From: Zychaea mexicana | Lineage: Eukaryota; Mucoromycota; Mucoromycetes; Mucorales; Lichtheimiaceae | DNA: 64,000 nt | NCBI RefSeq assembly: GCF_025766255.1 | Contig: NW_026516722.1 | Location: forward strand, 124,001-188,000 | Reading direction: 5' to 3' | In this document: positions 55,301 through 64,000 of the stretch, in pieces | How positions within the stretch are numbered: the stretch's first letter is position 1 | Layout of the letters: each line of letters begins with the position of its first letter | The notes under the pieces: generated by a model | The model's database searches: none | Seen by the model: the letters and a program-made list of their open reading frames with translations, nothing else | Told to the model about the DNA's origin: nothing | Made by a program: the position numbers and the translations under genes

Positions 55301-56037
55301 ATATTAGTACAGATGGTCAGGTACGTATTTGTGATGCAACGGGTTTATGAAGATATAAACATACTTCGCCATGATCGGACAAGTCATCATGATTGCTGGT
55401 GGAAAGACGGCGTTTACCAAGAATTGAAAACTCGGGTTGGTTCATTGTAAGTATCTACACAGGCATGGCAGTGTATTAATTATAGTAAAGAAAAGTGGTA
55501 GGATACATCACAAAATAATGTAAGTGAAAAGTGGTATAGTTTACTCAGTTATTAAAATAAAAGTATGCGGATATGCCTTTGAATCGTTCTTCTCTTCTTG
55601 CTTTTATATATGTTGCTTCCTTGTTCTTTTATATCTCTTTTTGCAGCATGATAGACTTTCAAGCATGATAGATTTTCAAGCATGATAGTAAAGCACTTCT
55701 ACATCGTGCATTAACGATCCGCTACGGCGCCGGGATGACGCTTGATAGGATAGGACGTAATTTCCTTAAACGTAATATATTTCCGCCACAATTGGGCCCA
55801 ACTCAAAAAGATCTACGGTATCAGGCTATCGGTGCAAACCGGGTTTGCTTTTTTGCTAAATAAAACAGCTATCGATATTCAGTGGGTGCCTCCGTATTAT
55901 ATAGTCTGATAAGCTTTCTACTTTTCCACTCCCATGTATGCTTATGCCCATCACTATTGAATTACGAGATTCCGTTACTTGATTCCGCTGATAACAAATC
56001 CCGTTGACATCGGAGCCATTTGCTTTGATATGCTCCT
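55301..56037. other. Left flank of the chromovirus
   Basis: No gene. A small direct repeat (GCATGATAGA-TTTTCAA, about 55645-55690) is present. The phrase GCTGATAAC recurs on the far side of the chromovirus (62960 and 63050), so this is one broken region. It may be the 5' part of the hAT element. Confidence 0.5.
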
Positions 56038-56369
56038 TGTAACAGTGTCGGCCCAGATACTTACAATCGGGAACGTGAATGGGTAGACAGTGTGGATCAA
56101 TGAATAAGGTGAGACTCGGATATATCAAAGGATAAAACGATGGGGATCCATATAACTCAGGATCCCGTCTTTATATATACGTCGAGTAATAGGGGGCTAG
56201 CTATCGTCTATGTATTGATCTACATCATAACTTCTATCTAGAATATCCACGCCTATTACTCCATATTCAACCATGCGGTTGACCGCAAGTCATCCTATCG
56301 TCTGAACCATGCGTTGTCGATCGTCAACCATGCAGGTTGGATATCGTCGTAACGGTATGCACCGTTACA
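56038..56369 (-). repeat. 3' LTR of the chromovirus
   Basis: 332 bp, differs from the 5' LTR at seven positions by my count (about 2.1%), six of them C/T or G/A. Confidence 0.97.
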
Positions 56370-56382
56370 TCCTCCCCCGTCT
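56370..56382 (-). other. Polypurine tract
   Basis: On the minus strand AGACGGGGGAGGA directly precedes the 3' LTR. It would prime plus-strand DNA synthesis. Confidence 0.75.
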
Positions 56383-56411
56383 ACTTCAAGAGGTCAACTC
56401 GAAGTAAAACG

Positions 56412-56738
56412 TCATGTGCTCGCCGTCGATCCGTCGACTCGTCCAAAGTAATTCTTGATTTGCGTCGTTTCAATCGCCGTCCTTTGTAGCTCGTTAATGT
56501 CTGTGCGTCGATCTGCAAGTAGTATGCACCGTCCTTGTGCGCGTCTAAGTGGGTTCGTATGCTGGAACTCTTCTACAGCAGTGACGGATCGTTTTGTGCG
56601 TCGACTGGATAGAAATCGTCCCAGTCTAGGGTTCTCCCCCCCCCCGCAAATTAAAACGTCGCGAGAGATCCCGAAAGGTGGTCGTCGTGGTGAAATAGAC
56701 TCAGAGGAACTATAAAAAAAATTAACACCACAACCCAT
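56412..56738 (-). other. Open frame between integrase-chromodomain and the 3' LTR
   Basis: About 108 codons stay open after the end of pol, with RRTKRSVTAVEEFQHTNP and RCILLADRRTDINELQRTA. No family is recognised. It may be untranslated spacer or a small extra ORF; there is no clear ATG context. Confidence 0.3.
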
Positions 56739-56749
56739 TGCACATACAG

Positions 56750-58771
56750 TTACCTGTTTCGTCTGTGTTTGGGCGGACGACCACGGCGTCGAGGAAGTAA
56801 ATTCGTATACGAAGCTTTTGATGGCGTCGCTTCCTTGGATTGTTTGAAGTCTTGAAGAGCCTCAGGCGCATTGGAAAGGTGTTCGGCGGGTTCCCACGTC
56901 GCCTCGTGTAAGGGATAACCTTTCCACTTAACCAAATATTGTAGCTTGTTTCGTCGCTTGCGCTCGTCGAGAATGGCTTCAACTTCCCATTCGGCTTCGT
57001 CGTCAGAAACATTGGTGATCACTGGTGGTGGCCGTTCTGGCTTGCGTCCCACATCGTCAGGTTCCAAATATTTCTTGAGGGCGCTCACATGGAAAACGTT
57101 GTGAGCCCTGATCGAAGCCGGCAAATCAAGCTTGTATGCCACGGATCCAATACGTTCAAGGATTTTGTAAGGACCCGCCCACCGTGGAAGTAACTTTCTG
57201 GCAGGAGCGTTGGAATAACCATCAGGATTCAAGTGGGTCGTCTTGACTAATACGTCGTCATCCACGTCGAATTCCAGATTACGTCGCTTCATATTGGCAT
57301 ACTTGGCTTGGCGATCCGTTGCTTCCTTGATTGCCTCAGTGACTTGAAGACGGATAGACTCCAAACGTGTAGCGAGAACGTCTGCTGAATCAACATCGGA
57401 GGAGGCAGATCCCGTGGTCAAAGTGAGTGACACCTGTCGTCCCAAGTCAGCATAAAAGGGTGTTACCCCTGTAGAAGCGTGCTTGGCGTCGTTGTAGGTG
57501 TGCTCGAGAACCGGCAGCCATTCGTCCCAATCCGATTGATTATATGCAACGTAATGACGAAGCATATCTTCAAGCGTTCGATTCGTGCGTTCCGTCTGTC
57601 CGTCTGATTCTGGGTGTAGACTGCTGGACAAATTTCTTTGTACCCCAAGCATCGTCGTCAAGGCCTTCCAGAATCTAGAAGTAAAGCGGACATCTCGATC
57701 CGAGACTACGTCTGATGGTAAGCCGTGCTGTCGGTATATCTCACGCAAATACAGATGAGCAAAATCCTCTGCTGTATCAGTCGTCTTGCATGGAGCAAAA
57801 TGTGCGCGCTTTGAAAACCGATCCACAAAAACGGCAATTGCATCGAACTTATGTAGCGTCTTCGGCAAGTATGTGATAAAATCAACCGAAATCGAGGTCC
57901 ATCATCCAGAAGTTAGTTGCAATGGCTGCAACAAGCCTGCTTTTTTGGCATTTGGTAACTTGGTACGCTGGCACATGTCACACGTCGCAATATAACGTCG
58001 CACTGTTTTGTTCATATGTGGCCAGTAGTAAGTTCGTCCAAGTCGTTCGACCGTTGCATCGATGCCGCGATGACCGGCGATTGGTGCGTCGTGTACGTCA
58101 TGCAAGAGGGTGTTAAGAAGCGTTGGCATGCGCGGCACACAGATTTGGCGTCGTCCATCTTTTTTGCGATAGATGATGCCGTCGGCTAGTTCGAACTCTT
58201 CGTCGTCGTCGTTCGTCCGAAGCCGAGTCAAAACGTCTGCCCAAAAAGAATCGTCCTTGTAGTGCTGAGTGCATTCCTTGCCAAGCGTCTCCCCCCTCAC
58301 TGTGAGGACCACAGCACAAAGTTCCATTGAGACGTCGGGGTGAGAAGGAGCGTTGGGCGGTCGTTTTGATAGAGCGTCTGCACCAGTATTCTGTTCTCGA
58401 GGAATATGATGCACGTCAAACTGATAGGCCATCAGCTTTTCCAACAAGCGGATCTGACGCTTGGAGAGATTCTTGTTGTTGGCGTGTAACGTCGAGATGA
58501 CGCGGCTGTCCGTGAACACTGTGAACTTTTGACCGTCCGGATGATGTCGCCATTGTTCTAAACAGTACGACACTGACAAAAGTTCTTGTTCGTGAACCGG
58601 GTAATCATCTCTGCGCCCTTCAACGTCCTCGAAGCATAAGCAACCGGATGCAATAAACCGTCGTCCTGCTCCTGTGAGAGGATACCACCAAATGACACCG
58701 TTGATGAAGCGACCGTGTGTACGTAAAAGTGGCGGTCGGGATCCGGGATTGCAAGCACCGGCGCGGAACAT
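56750..58771 (-). pseudogene. Chromovirus RNase H, integrase and chromodomain
   Basis: RNase H part: YPVHEQELLSVSYCLEQW, FTVFTDSRVISTLHAN. Integrase zinc domain: GHRGIDATVERL, YYWPHM, CDMCQRTK (HHCC). The core has SVDFITYLP, VSDRDVRFTS and SDGQTERTNRTLEDML (D, D, E). The GPY/F-like region reads RWAGPYKILERIG. The chromodomain is VEAILDERKRRNKLQYLVKW and GYPLHEATWEPAEHL. A TGA at 57902-57904 breaks the frame just before the first catalytic Asp; the same frame then continues to 56750. Chromovirus chromodomains steer integration to heterochromatin (known for the group). Confidence 0.95.
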
Positions 58772-59760
58772 AAACGTCGCTTGATTTCATGAAAGGATTT
58801 TTCACAAGCATCATCCCACTCCCAAGGAACGTCCTTACGCAGTAAGCGATTGAAAGGGGCAGTGAGGCCAGCATATCCATCACAAAAGCGTCGATAGAAA
58901 TTGCACAGGCCTAAAAAGCTCTGGATATGAGCAATTTTCGTTGGTTGTGGCCAGGTGGATATTGCGTCGAGCTTATGTGGGTCGCATTTGATGCCGTCGC
59001 CTGAAACAATGGGGCCAAGAAATTCGACTGAACGCATCCCAAACTGGTATTTCGACCGCTTCGCGTAAAGTTTATGGTGCCGCAACTTTTCCAACACCAA
59101 CTTCAAGTGCTTGACGTGATCCTCGGCCGTCTTGGAGTAAATCAAGACATCGTCTAAGTAGAGAATCACGAATACGTCGAGATATGGCCTAAACACGTCC
59201 AACATTAAACGCATAAAGGTAGCGGGCGCCGATGATAGGCCGAAGGGCATTACTAAGTACTCGTAAAGCCCATATCTCGTCAAGAAGGCCGTCTTGTGTG
59301 TATCCTCGTCCTTGACCCGGAGTTGCATATAGCCGGAGCGGAGGTCAAGCTTGCTCAAATAGCGCGCCCCAAGAAGCTGGTTCATGAGATCTTCGCACGC
59401 CGGTAGAGCGCATTTGGATAGCACACTCGTCTTGTTCAAGGACCGATAATCGATCACCATGCGCAGAGTCTTGTCCTTTTTTGCGACGAACAGGACAGGA
59501 GCACCGTAAGGTGACGTCGACGGTCGAATCCAACCCTTAGCCAGCAAGTCGTCGAGCGTTTTCTTGAGCTCAGCCAACTCATGCGTAGAAAGGCGATACA
59601 TACGATGAGCTGGTACTTTGGCGTCTGGCAGTAAAGGTATGGCGTGTTCGACACTACGCTTAGGTGGTAGACCGTTGGGAACGTCGTCTGGGAAAACATC
59701 TTCATATTTTTTCAATACGTCGTCAAGTCCAGGAACAAAAACACGATCGCCGTCCACCAT
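58558..59760 (-). pseudogene. Chromovirus reverse transcriptase
   Basis: Clean 400-codon frame with HRMYRLSTHELAELKK, STSPYGAPVLFVAKKD, LSKLDLRSGYMQLRV, TAFLTRYGLYEYLVMPFGLS and the active site FVILYLDDVLIYSKT, then VEFLGPIVSGDGI and LGLCNFYRRF. RNase H begins at AIPDPDRHFYVHT. The frame is lost near 58600 in YASRTLKGAE, where the next frame takes over, consistent with a 2-base loss in a GA repeat. Confidence 0.95.
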
Positions 59761-60662
59761 AATTTTCTCTGCACATAATACAACAAAACCGTCATCAGTA
59801 ACGTCATTAACAAGTTTGTTGCCAGTACAATGAGAAACGTATTGTATTTCCTTTGGTGTAGGTGGTGGTCGTGGGTGAACGTCATTCGTACGCCAGTCAA
59901 TTTCCGTTTTTCGTCATACAGCCAGCTTTTTCCCAAAATAACGTCATAGTCGTCGCTGCGTATTCCCGAAAAAAGGCGACTAGGTGTTGAAAAGTCGTCC
60001 ATTACTACTGTTGCGTCCAAGTAGCATGTTGAATCGGTTGTTCGTGCATCGGCAACTTTTACGAAAGAGCCAGGTGTTGATTGAGTTACGGAGATGAGTC
60101 CTATTTGTTTCAGGAACTCAGCCGTCACAAAATCATGTGTTGCCCCGCTGTCAATCAAAATCCTTGCTTTGTGCCCACTAATAAAGCCATTTCGTCGGAT
60201 CAAGATATGTCTAGCAAACTCCAATTCTCCCATATGAACAGTAGCGTCTGTTAAAGAGAAAGCATGGGAAGGTGCAATATTACAAATAAAAGGATCGTCT
60301 TTATTTGCAAAAATGCTACTAGGTAAGGAGGACAGAACGTCTACACTAGTATATGATGATGGAGGGGGGTCGGGAACCAAAGAGGAACCCTCGTCGCAAT
60401 GGTCGTTCGCGGGATTAACTAAAGAAGTTAATGGCAAAGAATCGTCGTCAACTAGGCCACCAGCAGGAGTGGGCGCGTCTGCTGGTCGAACTAGTTTTTT
60501 CCACGGCCTTTGTTCTTCGAAAAGAAGGAGCCGCCGCCGTTGCCGCCGCTGCCCTTGCCGTTGCCGCCGTTGCCTCTTGTGGGCGGATCCGGGAACTTGG
60601 GGCAGTCCTTGCCCATGTGGTCGAACCCATAGCAGCGGAAACAGCGACCTTCGGCGATGCAC
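59712..60662 (-). pseudogene. Chromovirus aspartic protease region
   Basis: The protease signature is ARILIDSGATHDFVTAEF, with the flap region later (DDYDVILGKSWLYD). It overlaps the zinc-knuckle frame by about 170 bases in a different frame, which could be a frameshift site or a mutation. Confidence 0.88.
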
Positions 60663-62528
60663 TGCTTGGTAGAAAGGCCGCTTGCTTGGCCGTTGCGTTT
60701 CTGCCGGAACTGTTGCTGCGAGTGCCGTTGCTGCTCAGCTGCTTCGACCTCCATAGGGGTCGGGCCGGAGGGGGACAAGCTTGGGCTGTCAGCAGCTCGT
60801 AAATTGCTGGCTGACGACGTCGCCAAAGAGTGCGGGCCGGAGAGGACTTGGCCGCGACCGCGAAACGGGCTTGCTTCACCATAGGAGCCGTCGAAGTGCT
60901 CCGCCAAAGAGATGGCTTCGTCGAGCGTCGCCGGGTTTCCATGTATGAGATGGGCGGCCACGGCTGGCTTCAGGCCTTCAATGTAGCGGTGCAAGGCCTC
61001 TGTGTCATGGATGTACCCTGCACTGTCTCAGAGACCGAGGAAAGCCTGGGTGTACTGCGCCACAGTACCGTGTTGACGGCACTTGGCCTAGGCTTTGACG
61101 TCGCAACAGCTGGCTGTTTGTTGGAAGCTACCGTGCTCGGAACACGTCGCAGAAGGACTGCCAACCTGAAGGCATTTTGCCCCTCATCGTTTCCGTCCGG
61201 AACTAGAGCAGGGCCGAGTCGCGCAGCAGCAAGGCAGCGTAGGGAACTTGCTTGCTTGCTGGCACACCTGCCAATGCGAAGTAGTGGTCGAAACCAAAAA
61301 GCCAGGCCTCGACGTCCTCTGGTTTCCCCTTGCCATTGAAGGGCGTTGTTGGCGTGGGGATCTTGACGCTCGAGTGCTCCCGTCGCTCGTTGCAGCGGTG
61401 ACTGCTGCGTCGTCGCGGGTAGCGATCGTCGTTGCTGGAGTCAGAGCCGTTGCTGCTGCCGCTGCCGCTACTGCCGCCATGTCGTCGTGGAGCCTCCGCA
61501 TAGATCGAGGCCCAAGTGCCGGTGATGTCGTTAACCACCGGTGGTTTGCCGGCCTGGGGCAACTTGTCCTTCGTGGTGGCTGGTGGTGCAGTTGTCGTCG
61601 CAGGCTGTGCTGCAGGTGGCACGTTGCTGGACGTCGCATGGCCGGGTGTGGCGGTTGAAACCCGTAGCTGCACCGGTGGGGCCTGCATGTCGTTGAGGCG
61701 GGAAGACATGCACTCAAACATGCCGGCAAAGTTTTCCGCCTGCGTCGCATGTCGCTCGTGCAGTACAGTGATCAGACGGTGCTGATCGGCAACCGTCTGC
61801 TGCAGTGCCGTAATACTGACACGCAGTTCGTCTATGGTGCTGGTAAAGTTGGCGTCGCCAGCAGAAAGGAGGGTGCCCAACCGCGTCGTCAGATCGTCGA
61901 CGGCCACGGTTGTGTGGGTGGCGGCCTCCTCCAGGCGGCCGAAACGTCCGTCAATCGTATCGAGGTCCGAGCGGATGCCCTCAAAGTTCCGGCTCGTCGT
62001 TGCCGTGTGGCGTTGCAACTCGGCAATGGCCGACGCCGTGTTGGTGTCCATGGGGAGAGCCGTCGTCGCAATACTTGCTCCAAGGGGTATGGTTGGCTGC
62101 CCCTGATCGACAATAGGCGTCGTCGCCGCCGCGGCTGCCCCTTGATTGGCAGTACCTGCGCTGGTCGTGGTTGCTACGTGCTCGAGGGTTGCCCCTGAGG
62201 TAGCCGTCGCTGAAGATGCAGCATCGTCTGCAGCATGTGCTGCACGGGCACTCGGACCTGAGGTACGTCCAATGGCCGGCGAGGACGAAGCACGGCCAGT
62301 CGTCTGGTTTAGGTTGCGGAGTGGGTGGTCTTCTGCCATTTTTGCTCCGGGATACGAGTAGTCAGTATCAGAAGAATCAGGTTGAGTGCTTGTACGTAAA
62401 GAGGTGCGACGAAACTTGAGTTTTTTTGTAAGTTTGGAAAAAAGAGTTCTAATATGTCCAAGACCAAGAGAAGACTCGTTAGAAAATTTATTCTTGATGA
62501 TCGTGCGACCAAGAGAAGTCGTGTGCAT
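60491..62528 (-). pseudogene. Chromovirus gag with zinc knuckle, broken
   Basis: The ATG at 62528, 67 bases after the 5' LTR, starts a 441-codon frame with a Thr/Ala-rich head (several ANQGAAAAATT-like runs), a coiled coil (about ELRVSITALQQTVADQHRL) and the capsid start (FNGKGKPEDVEAWLFGFDHY). A TAG at 61203-61205 follows RDSALL, where Trp is usual. After a frameshift the frame 60491-60994 carries MHRYIEGLKPAVAAHLI and the zinc knuckle CFRCYGFDHMGKDC. Confidence 0.93.
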
Positions 62529-62578
62529 AACGTCTTGATATAGTCTCTGCTCAGAACGTCGAGCACGGTTTTACGAAA

Positions 62579-62593
62579 CCGCTTCCACTACCA
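62579..62593 (-). other. Primer-binding site
   Basis: Two bases after the 5' LTR the minus strand reads TGGTAGTGGAAGCGG, beginning with the complement of a tRNA CCA end. Which tRNA it pairs with was not determined. Confidence 0.7.
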
Positions 62594-62595
62594 GA

Positions 62596-62927
62596 TGTAA
62601 CAGTGTCGGCCCAGATACTTACAACCGGGAACGTGAATGGGTAGATAGTGTGGATCAATGAATAAGGTGAGACTCGGATATATCAAAGGATAAAACGATG
62701 GGGATCCATATAACTCAGGATCCCGTCTTTATATATACGTCGAGTAATAGGGGGCTAGCTATCGTCTAAGTATTGATCTACATCATAACTTCTATCTAGA
62801 ATATCCACGCCTATTACTCCATATTCAACCATGTGGTTGACCGTAAGTCATCCTATTGTCTGAACCATGCGTTGTCGATCGTCAACCATGCAGGTTGGAT
62901 ATCGTCATAACGGTATGCACCGTTACA
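62596..62927 (-). repeat. 5' LTR of the chromovirus
   Basis: 332 bp, TGTAACAG to CGTTACA on the plus strand as given. See the 3' LTR for the differences. Confidence 0.97.
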
Positions 62928-62932
62928 CTCCT

Positions 62933-63640
62933 GATATACGAGACATACTTTACATGACATTGCCGATAACTGTCCGTTGAAAATCGTTGCATTCACTTTG
63001 ACTTTTTTTACACTGCTATCCTACTGATAAGCAAAACATTTTTACTTGACTTTGCTGATAACTGCCTATTTGGTTCCGGGATCAATGCTTTGTTTTCCGC
63101 TACAGTGTATATGCCATTGTTAACTTTCATCTATCTTTGATTCTATCCATTGCCGCTATTATTCGTTTATTGTTTTCAGCCTTTAGGAGATGTCTATATT
63201 CTATAATACAACTTTGGTTAATTAAGCTAACTGATGGGTATACAGTTCTCTTCTAGGCAATAAACAAGCTCAAAATCTGATGATCACATTAAGTAATGGA
63301 AATGGTATGGGACAGCCATGTTTCTTTCCGTTATAGTGTATGGCATAAGAACAGCGAGGCCATTCTGCTTTATTCTGATACATGACAGTAGATAGATAGC
63401 TATATAACACAAGCATACCTCAATAGCATGTGTAAGTTGAAAAAATAGAGGATCTATCATCATATATTTTGGTGTTTGCAGAGTCGGTACTTTGATGCTG
63501 CAACAGTATAGATACTACTGCTACTTTTACTTCTGCACCATTTACAACTTTACTAACTTAGCACAAATAAAAACTCGTTTTTGTTTTCTATAAATGGAGT
63601 TGTGAGTTGAGGTACATTGTACTAGAATTAGCATGCTGTG
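62933..63640. other. Right flank of the chromovirus
   Basis: No gene. Degenerate repeats are visible: CATGACATTGCCGATAACTG and TTGACTTTGCTGATAACTGC, and TTTCCGCTACAGTGTAT and TTTCCGTTATAGTGTAT. They resemble sequence left of the chromovirus and suggest one repeat-rich target region. Confidence 0.55.
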
Positions 63641-63831
63641 CATTCGACATAGGAAAAATGGATCAAACGAATCAAACAGATCGCAAACTTTTGAACCATT
63701 TTTGATCCGGATCAGCAATCTCGAATCCAAATCCGTTTCGTTTCGTAAAAAATGCAATCTTAATCCATTTCATTTCAATTTGAAACAAAATGGATCAGCC
63801 AATCCGGATTTTCTGAGTACCCGTATGGACA
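63641..63831. repeat. hAT-like subterminal repeat block
   Basis: About 190 bases dense in GGATCCG-, AATCCGTTTCG- and GGATCAG-type words in both orientations, like the block at 52555-52710. The last bases, read inwards, are TACGGGTACTCAGAAAATCC, a possible partner of the end at 52545, but outer flanks do not match. Confidence 0.55.
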
Positions 63832-64000
63832 GTAAAGAAGTAAGCCTAATGTTAGAAGTTCCCTTGTACATATATACAACAATTTTTATATTATGGTAAG
63901 GACATCGTTCAATGAATAGGCCATTTCGAAAATTTCATTTGTTGTTGAAATAAATGAACTAACAACCTTTCGCCTTATTTGTTCCAAGCACTATAATAAG
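63832..64000. other. Right edge, nothing recognised
   Basis: About 170 bases with no gene or repeat that I can name. Confidence 0.4.

Larger units (their letters stand above)
56038..62927 (-). mobile_element. Ty3/gypsy chromovirus, complete in outline, mutated
   Basis: A 6890-bp LTR retrotransposon with the 5-bp target duplication CTCCT (56033-56037 and 62928-62932). Both LTRs are 332 bp and begin TGTAACAG and end CGTTACA. Gene order on the minus strand is gag, zinc knuckle, protease, RT, RNase H, integrase, chromodomain. Several stops and frameshifts make the copy unable to encode a full polyprotein. Confidence 0.97.

Noticed and set aside
57902..57904. Programmed stop-codon readthrough in the integrase
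   Set aside because: The element has unrelated lesions elsewhere and the codon is one transition from CGA; simple mutation is more likely.
61248..62361. Several Ala/Val/Gly-rich plus-strand frames
   Set aside because: Antisense shadows of the GC-rich gag of the chromovirus.
52545..63831. One single hAT element spanning the chromovirus
   Set aside because: Ends and subterminal words look alike, but the 8 bases outside the two ends do not match, so I report the two blocks separately.

Overview
This window looks like nuclear DNA of a filamentous, early-diverging fungus, most probably Mucoromycota. The genes are cut by many short GT-AG introns (about 50-120 bases), some exons are tiny, tRNA genes stand alone, and the mobile elements include a DIRS relic, APE-type LINEs, a Ty3 chromovirus and Merlin, PIF/Harbinger, hAT and Mutator-like DNA transposons. 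The lineage call is inference; no rRNA or species marker is present.

Host block (1-13839): an Ase1/PRC1/MAP65 spindle-midzone protein on the minus strand (its 3' end lies off the left edge), a short-chain dehydrogenase, a small Tim17/22/23-family membrane protein, and a long soluble-adenylyl-cyclase-like protein (two class III cyclase domains, an AAA-type ATPase and a helical C-terminal part). All four can be spliced conceptually with phases that agree across every junction I checked. They do not form an operon; these are ordinary single-copy neighbours.

Transposon block (about 14.6 kb to the right edge): almost everything is mobile DNA, much of it nested. In order: DIRS gag/RT relic; hAT-type MITE; decayed LINE split by an AT-rich element encoding an intact DDE transposase with a C-terminal chromodomain; a near full-length LINE ending against a tRNA-Leu(AAG) gene; LTR fragments; a second, decayed chromodomain-transposase element; an LTR/gag relic; hAT ends and a second copy of the MITE with an 8-bp target duplication; a Mutator-like element with about 550-bp inverted repeats and a 9-bp target duplication, carrying a CACTA-like element with unidentified genes; a third chromodomain-transposase copy split by an apparently intact Merlin (9-bp duplication) and by a PIF/Harbinger element (3-bp duplication); tRNA-Gly(GCC) with an LTR-like repeat at its 5' flank; a gag relic; a decayed hAT transposase gene; and a complete but mutated Ty3/gypsy chromovirus with 332-bp LTRs and a 5-bp duplication.

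The most interesting items are the AT-rich family that joins an IS5/Harbinger-like DDE transposase to a chromodomain (three copies, two with the same 3-bp ATA duplication), the Russian-doll insertion at 39333-47915 that gives a relative order of events, the intact-looking Merlin with an internal minisatellite of about 82 bp, the unidentified genes inside the CACTA-like element, and the position of mobile elements right against the 5' ends of both tRNA genes. All family calls come from reading motifs by eye; no database search was possible.
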